Shown: piece after piece, positions 60,000 through 64,000 of the stretch
Layout: every line of letters begins with the position of its first letter
How positions within the stretch are numbered: position 1 is the first letter of the stretch
DNA from: Autumnicola patrickiae
GTDB lineage: Bacteria > Bacteroidota > Bacteroidia > Flavobacteriales > Flavobacteriaceae
Assembly (NCBI RefSeq): GCF_031846525.1
Contig: NZ_JAVRHM010000019.1
Coordinates: 1-64,000 of the forward strand
DNA length: 64,000 nucleotides
Direction: 5' to 3'
Notes under the pieces: generated by a model
Seen by the model: only the letters and a program-made list of their open reading frames with translations
The model's database searches: none
Told to the model about the DNA's origin: nothing
Program-made: the position numbers and the translations under genes

Positions 60000-60475
60000 T
60001 CTATTCGATTATTTTAAATTTTAAATTCTGAAGTTTGAAGTGTTTCTTTCCCTGGTCTTGCTCTAAAAAAGGCAATTATCGACATAAAGAACACACACCA
60101 ATAAAATCACAGAAAGATCACAGAATTCCTTCGCCGGTAAGCCTACCTTAATTTTAAAATTCATCACAAAAAATAATGCTGTGCTCAAAATGACAATTAT
60201 CGTCATCTAGCAAACACCAGCAAAAAAAGGGAATACCAAATAATCTCTTCGACAGTAAACTGATCTCCATTCAAAATTTAAAATTAAGAATTCATAATAA
60301 TGCTAGTCCCAAAATGGTGATCTTCAGCATTAAGATACGCCACCAACAAGACGCAAACAGTGGAAAAAAATCGATGAAAAAATTTTTCACACAGGAAAGC
60401 CCGGCATAATTCAAATTTTAAAATTCATTATTCAAAATAATGCTTTGCTCAAAATGGCATTTTTCGGCAATAAGG
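60000..60475. repeat. Degenerate array of about 130-bp units in a gene-free region
   Basis: The 634-base gap 59942-60575 holds no gene. Four units of about 120-140 bases share AT-rich AAATTTTAAAATTCAT stretches, then AATAATGCT and a palindrome variant: GGCAATTATCGACA at 60071, AAAATGACAATTATCG at 60187, AAAATGGTGATCTTCAG at 60311 and AAAATGGCATTTTTCGG at 60451. The units diverge from each other. This is not a CRISPR: spacing is irregular and repeats are not conserved. It may be decayed mobile or regulatory repeats. Confidence 0.65.
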
Positions 60476-60575
60476 AGCCAGAAATAATAGAGTGGAAAGA
60501 GGAAAGAAATGTCTTGCCTCTTAAATTCCAATTACAAAATCCAGAATTCAAAATTCAAAATCTTGTCAATTGCTG

Positions 60576-63308
60576 TTAAAACCGTCTTTCTCCTCTGTCC
60601 GGAGGGCCACTGCCGCCAAAATTGCTTAGTTTGTAAGTGAAGCTTAACATTGCGTAGCGGGTAAGAATGAGACTGCTGGTATCCTGAATATAATCGTCGC
60701 CAATGACACGGCGGGTATCGATATTCTGATCCAGCAAATCATACACTTTCACCTTCAGGGTAGCTTTATCCTTCAGAAATTCGTAGCCGAGGCTCATGTT
60801 CCAAAGCAATGAAGTATTTTCAAAACCCGGAGAAACATTTCCGAAGTAATTAAAAGAAATATCATTACCAAAAACCACATTTTCTGGCCAGTAAGAAGTG
60901 GCCTGCAGCCCTATGCTGTGATTTATGAAATCCTCATTCCTTTCTGGGTTAATATCATAATTTGTGCTGTTATAGGTGAGCTCATAATTAGGTTCTATGC
61001 TAAATAATTCTTCAATTTCATAAGTAAGGCGCAACCGCGGACTTACACTATAACGTTCTGATTCATATCTTACCGCATTGGTAAAACCAATATTCTTATT
61101 ATAATCGGCGTTTAACCCGGCCTGATATCTAAACACCCTTGCTTCTTTCTTGTATTGTTTATTGTAGAAAACTCCCGCGTTTCCATTTACCACCCCATCT
61201 ACGTTTGTGTAAGTTGTAGTCCTTACAAGATCTTCGTCTACCGTAGTCACTGGAACTATATTGTTATCTGTAAAACCTATATTAAGATAACTAAAGGTTC
61301 CGCTACGGGTTGCGAAGTCGAAATTGCGGTAATTAAGTCTTATATCCTGCCGGTACGTAGGCCTTAATTCGGGATTTCCAACTACAATATTTAACGGATT
61401 GGTACGGTCTACAACAGGTTGCAACTGCCGGATAGAAGGGATATCCACATTGGTGTCATACCGAATGGAGAGACTCTTAGATCTTTCAATTTCATAACGG
61501 ACTCCTGCTTCCAGAAACAGGTTGTTATAGGTATTTTCAAAAGAAGTTTCTTCAAGATAATTGCTGTTATCCAGACTGGTATGCAAGAGACCAACTTCTG
61601 TATTGATCCTCCAGGTATCTCCTTCATAATTTAGGCCGACATTTGGAATATGCCGCCTGCTGTTAACCTCAAAATCACTGCTTAAAAGGTCATTAAGTAT
61701 GTTGTAGTTGCCATCGGCATTTTCAGCTTCGTAAACATATCTTTTATTGGTCACTTTTGAATAATCAAAATCATAGGAGACATCAAGAAAAAACTGATTC
61801 GCCAGAACGCTACGTTTGCTGGCCTGGAAAGAATAAGAATCTGTCGTTTCATCTTCGTCTATATATTGATCCTGAATTTCAACAACCTCTTCGCCTTCTT
61901 CCCTAAAAAAGCTTTCAGAATAGTAAAAATTATCGTTTTTCTGCCTGCTATGGTCATTCCCGAATTCCATTTGCAAATATGAACCACGACTGCCAAAGCG
62001 CTTAATAAAATCTATATCATTATTAAATTGGGCGCTCTCCAGTTCTTCATTGTTGGAAGTGGTCGTACTGTTGATTAGGTTAAGATCCTCGTCTAATGAC
62101 TCTGCCATCTGGTCGCGGTAGGAATTTCCGAAATTGGCGTTGAAGCTAGGATTAATACTAAGCCTTGTAAGTGTATCAAACTCCACTTCAAAACGAGCAT
62201 TTGCACGATGACTATCGTTTAACAAATTACTACTCTCTTCAGAATTAGTAAAGAAGCGGGAGTCTGGCAGAATATTTTCCCGCGCTACCACGGTCCTTCT
62301 TTCGGTATCATTTCTTCCGAAAAAATAATCTACGCTTAATTCGATTTCCTTTTCTTCTTTCCATTTATTTACGAAGTTAAGACCGGCCGTTTCAGCCTTT
62401 GTAATTCCGCCTCCGCCACCCCCAAAGACGTTACTCCCGGCAGTCCGGCCCATCATTCCAAAAACCTCATCATAACTAAACCCAGAAGAATTGATATTGT
62501 TGGAGCTACCTAAAACACTCAATCGCAGGTTGTCTTCAAAATAATTCCCGATTCCGCTTAATTCGTAGCGATCGTCTGTTCCCCCACCGGCAGTGGCCCG
62601 GGCAAAGTAGCCTTTGTTCTTATCTTCCTTTATGGTAATATTTACTGTTTTATTCTCTGGATCTCCGGGCTTTCCTGTAAATTCTTCCGATCGTGTTTTG
62701 GTATCGGTTACCTGGATTTTATCGATAATTTCCTTCGGAAGATTTTTCGTAGCAATTTTAGGATCATCACCAAAAAATTCTTCTCCGTTTACCAGAATTC
62801 TCGAAACCGGTTTTCCATTTACCGTAATATTGCCCTGGTTATCCACTTCAACTCCCGGAAGCTTCCTCATTAACTCTTCCAGGTTAGCATCCTGTCGTGT
62901 ATTAAAGGAATCAGCATTAAATTCTAAAGTATCTTTCTTAATAGTGATAGGTGCCCGTGTACCAGTAACCATTACTTCTTCAAGCTCGTTATCCTGAATT
63001 TTCATGTTAATAGTGGGCAATTCTATCTTCTCCTCAATTTCCAGGGTTTTCCTGTAGGATTGATATCCGGCAAATGAAATATATAAATCTGCTTTGGGAA
63101 TACTGGTATTCCCGGTGAGACGAAAATTTCCGTTTTTTTCTGAAATTGTGTAAGTAATCAAGCTGCTGTCGACTGCTTTTTCAAGGTAGACAGTAGCAGA
63201 TTCTAAAGGAATTCCGGCCTCGTCCACTACTTTTCCGGAAATTTCGAAATTCTGGGAAAACGCAATGCCGGTGATGAACAGCAACGCGAGCGTGTAATAA
63301 AGTTTCAT
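60576..63308 (-). CDS. Outer-membrane beta-barrel protein with CarboxypepD-like domain
   Basis: A 910-residue receptor of the OMP_b-brl_3 family. Signal peptide (YYTLALLFITGIAFS), a carboxypeptidase regulatory-like domain (about 24-105, GKVVDEAGIPLESATVYLEKAVD), a TonB plug (MKIQDNELEEVMVTGTRAPITIKKDTLEFNADSF, about 110-220, with NPVSRILVNGEEFFGDDPK region) and a 22-strand-type barrel. It lacks the SusC signature and a neighbouring SusD, so it is not a polysaccharide importer of that type. The substrate is unknown. It ends in GGSGPPDRGERRF rather than a standard barrel terminus. Confidence 0.85.
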   Translation of the reverse strand: MKLYYTLALLFITGIAFSQNFEISGKVVDEAGIPLESATVYLEKAVDSSLITYTISEKNGNFRLTGNTSIPKADLYISFAGYQSYRKTLEIEEKIELPTINMKIQDNELEEVMVTGTRAPITIKKDTLEFNADSFNTRQDANLEELMRKLPGVEVDNQGNITVNGKPVSRILVNGEEFFGDDPKIATKNLPKEIIDKIQVTDTKTRSEEFTGKPGDPENKTVNITIKEDKNKGYFARATAGGGTDDRYELSGIGNYFEDNLRLSVLGSSNNINSSGFSYDEVFGMMGRTAGSNVFGGGGGGITKAETAGLNFVNKWKEEKEIELSVDYFFGRNDTERRTVVARENILPDSRFFTNSEESSNLLNDSHRANARFEVEFDTLTRLSINPSFNANFGNSYRDQMAESLDEDLNLINSTTTSNNEELESAQFNNDIDFIKRFGSRGSYLQMEFGNDHSRQKNDNFYYSESFFREEGEEVVEIQDQYIDEDETTDSYSFQASKRSVLANQFFLDVSYDFDYSKVTNKRYVYEAENADGNYNILNDLLSSDFEVNSRRHIPNVGLNYEGDTWRINTEVGLLHTSLDNSNYLEETSFENTYNNLFLEAGVRYEIERSKSLSIRYDTNVDIPSIRQLQPVVDRTNPLNIVVGNPELRPTYRQDIRLNYRNFDFATRSGTFSYLNIGFTDNNIVPVTTVDEDLVRTTTYTNVDGVVNGNAGVFYNKQYKKEARVFRYQAGLNADYNKNIGFTNAVRYESERYSVSPRLRLTYEIEELFSIEPNYELTYNSTNYDINPERNEDFINHSIGLQATSYWPENVVFGNDISFNYFGNVSPGFENTSLLWNMSLGYEFLKDKATLKVKVYDLLDQNIDTRRVIGDDYIQDTSSLILTRYAMLSFTYKLSNFGGSGPPDRGERRF

Positions 63309-63393
63309 TAAAAAGAATTTGATAGATGAAAAGGAAAGATCTGCTCCTCCCTCTCCTTTTAGACTAACGTTATCCCTTTTAGTTTAATCGATA

Positions 63394-64000
63394 TTACTTT
63401 TTTCTGAAGTAAATTGTAATTGGTACCCCGCTGAAATCGAATTCTTTGCGGATTTTATTCTCTAAAAATCGTTTATAAGGATCTCTCACATACTGCGGAA
63501 GATTGCAGAAGAACGCAAACTGAGGCTGTGGAGTTGGCAGCTGCATACAGAATTTGATCTTTACGTATTTGCCTTTATATGCCGGTGGCGGATTACTTTC
63601 TATAATTGGAAGCATTACATCGTTAAATTCCCGGGTCTTTAATTTCTTGCTTCGGTTTTCGAAAACCTGTACAGCAGTTTCTATAGCTTTAAAAACCCGC
63701 TGTTTGGTTAGTACCGAAATAAAGATAATGGGGACGTCTGTAAAAGGTTCTATTTCGCGCCTTATATTCGCTTCATATTCCTTGAGTGTATTGGTTTCTT
63801 TGTCTATTAAATCCCATTTATTTACAAGGATTACAATTCCTTTGCGGTTACGTTGTGCAAGCCAGAAAATATTCTGAACCTGACCGTCAAAACCACGCTG
63901 CGCATCCAACACCACGAGACACACATCACAATTTTCAATGGCACGTACAGAGCGCATCACCGAATAAAATTCCAGGTCTTCCTTAACTTTAGCTTTTCTA
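63394..64000 (-). CDS. der: Ribosome assembly GTPase Der, 3' part (cut by window edge)
   Basis: The C-terminal about 200 residues of Der/EngA, which has two GTPase domains and helps 50S subunit assembly. Visible are VVLDAQRGFDGQ, the second G domain's G4 motif NKWDLID and the C-terminal KH-like domain (VMLPIIESNPPPAYKGKYVKIKFCMQLPTPQPQF...FDFSGVPITIYFRKK). The frame continues to the window edge with further sense codons (KAKVKEDLEFYS), so the gene is partial only because the window ends. Confidence 0.93.
   Translation of the reverse strand, partial: RKAKVKEDLEFYSVMRSVRAIENCDVCLVVLDAQRGFDGQVQNIFWLAQRNRKGIVILVNKWDLIDKETNTLKEYEANIRREIEPFTDVPIIFISVLTKQRVFKAIETAVQVFENRSKKLKTREFNDVMLPIIESNPPPAYKGKYVKIKFCMQLPTPQPQFAFFCNLPQYVRDPYKRFLENKIRKEFDFSGVPITIYFRKK

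Noticed and set aside
60000..60475. Possible CRISPR array
   Set aside because: Units are too long, irregular and diverged, and there are no conserved 25-40 base repeats or cas genes.
60576..63308. SusC-type polysaccharide importer
   Set aside because: No SusD partner and no SusC signature; the barrel family is OMP_b-brl_3.

Overview
The window reads as chromosome of a marine or soil-type Flavobacteriaceae (Bacteroidota), in the general neighbourhood of Gramella/Salegentibacter-like genomes. This rests on low G+C, promoters that resemble TAnnTTTG, and many families typical of the phylum: the BT_3928 DoxX protein, DUF1599, DUF4293, GSCFA, DUF4230, putAbiC, RteC, a Rho factor with a long N/K/D-rich insertion, and an OMP_b-brl_3 outer-membrane protein. 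No species name can be supported from the sequence alone.

Region 1 (1 to about 14,640) is accessory DNA. It ends in a tyrosine integrase (13144-14418) facing a tRNA-Arg(ACG) gene (14640-14713). It also holds a replication/mobilisation trio (HTH protein, replication-initiator-like protein, DnaC-like ATPase), an RteC regulator, a GNAT acetyltransferase, a decayed group II intron 3' end and an exonuclease/endonuclease/phosphatase-fold protein lacking one catalytic residue. Its cargo is a compact peptide export locus on the minus strand: a C39-peptidase ABC exporter, a HlyD adaptor, a membrane-anchored TPR/AraC regulator, an overlooked 39-residue peptide with a double-glycine leader (7409-7528), a hairpin terminator, and a secreted prolyl-oligopeptidase-family protease. 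Palindromes built on TTTATAAA lie in front of the exporter, the peptide and rteC. This locus is the best candidate for an undescribed system here.

Region 2 (14,640-31,900) is core chromosome. A minus-strand run carries DUF1599, the DoxX protein, tpiA, prmA and clpS. Divergent from it are folP and cdaA (c-di-AMP synthase), then an AT-rich orphan gene, an MsbA-like ABC exporter, truA, a YfcE-type phosphoesterase, DUF4293, rho and the ruvC-hemW-dnaE run. Region 3 (31,900-45,800) has a glycosyltransferase, a YciI protein, a BlaI/M56-TonB sensor pair with a small lipoprotein, a PfkB-type kinase, trehalose-phosphatase, HPF, a Na+/H+ antiporter, a creatininase-family amidohydrolase, a flavin monooxygenase, a BrkB protein and an inserted putAbiC phage-defence gene. 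Region 4 (45,800-64,000) has hemL, a glucosaminidase, an ACC-deaminase-like enzyme, aromatic amino acid hydroxylase, GSCFA, alaS, an M23/MerR/LemA/TPM/TPM operon, a large outer-membrane protein and the 3' part of der.

Repeats are a second theme. A short palindrome (core GAAAATGGCAATTTTC) recurs through the core chromosome, both between genes and inside unrelated genes, but is almost absent from the mobile region. A degenerate array of about 130-bp units ending in this palindrome fills 60,000-60,475. Other GC-rich hairpin repeats sit near hemW, after the YciI gene and after the glycosyltransferase gene; one of them appears to supply part of the HemW N-terminus.
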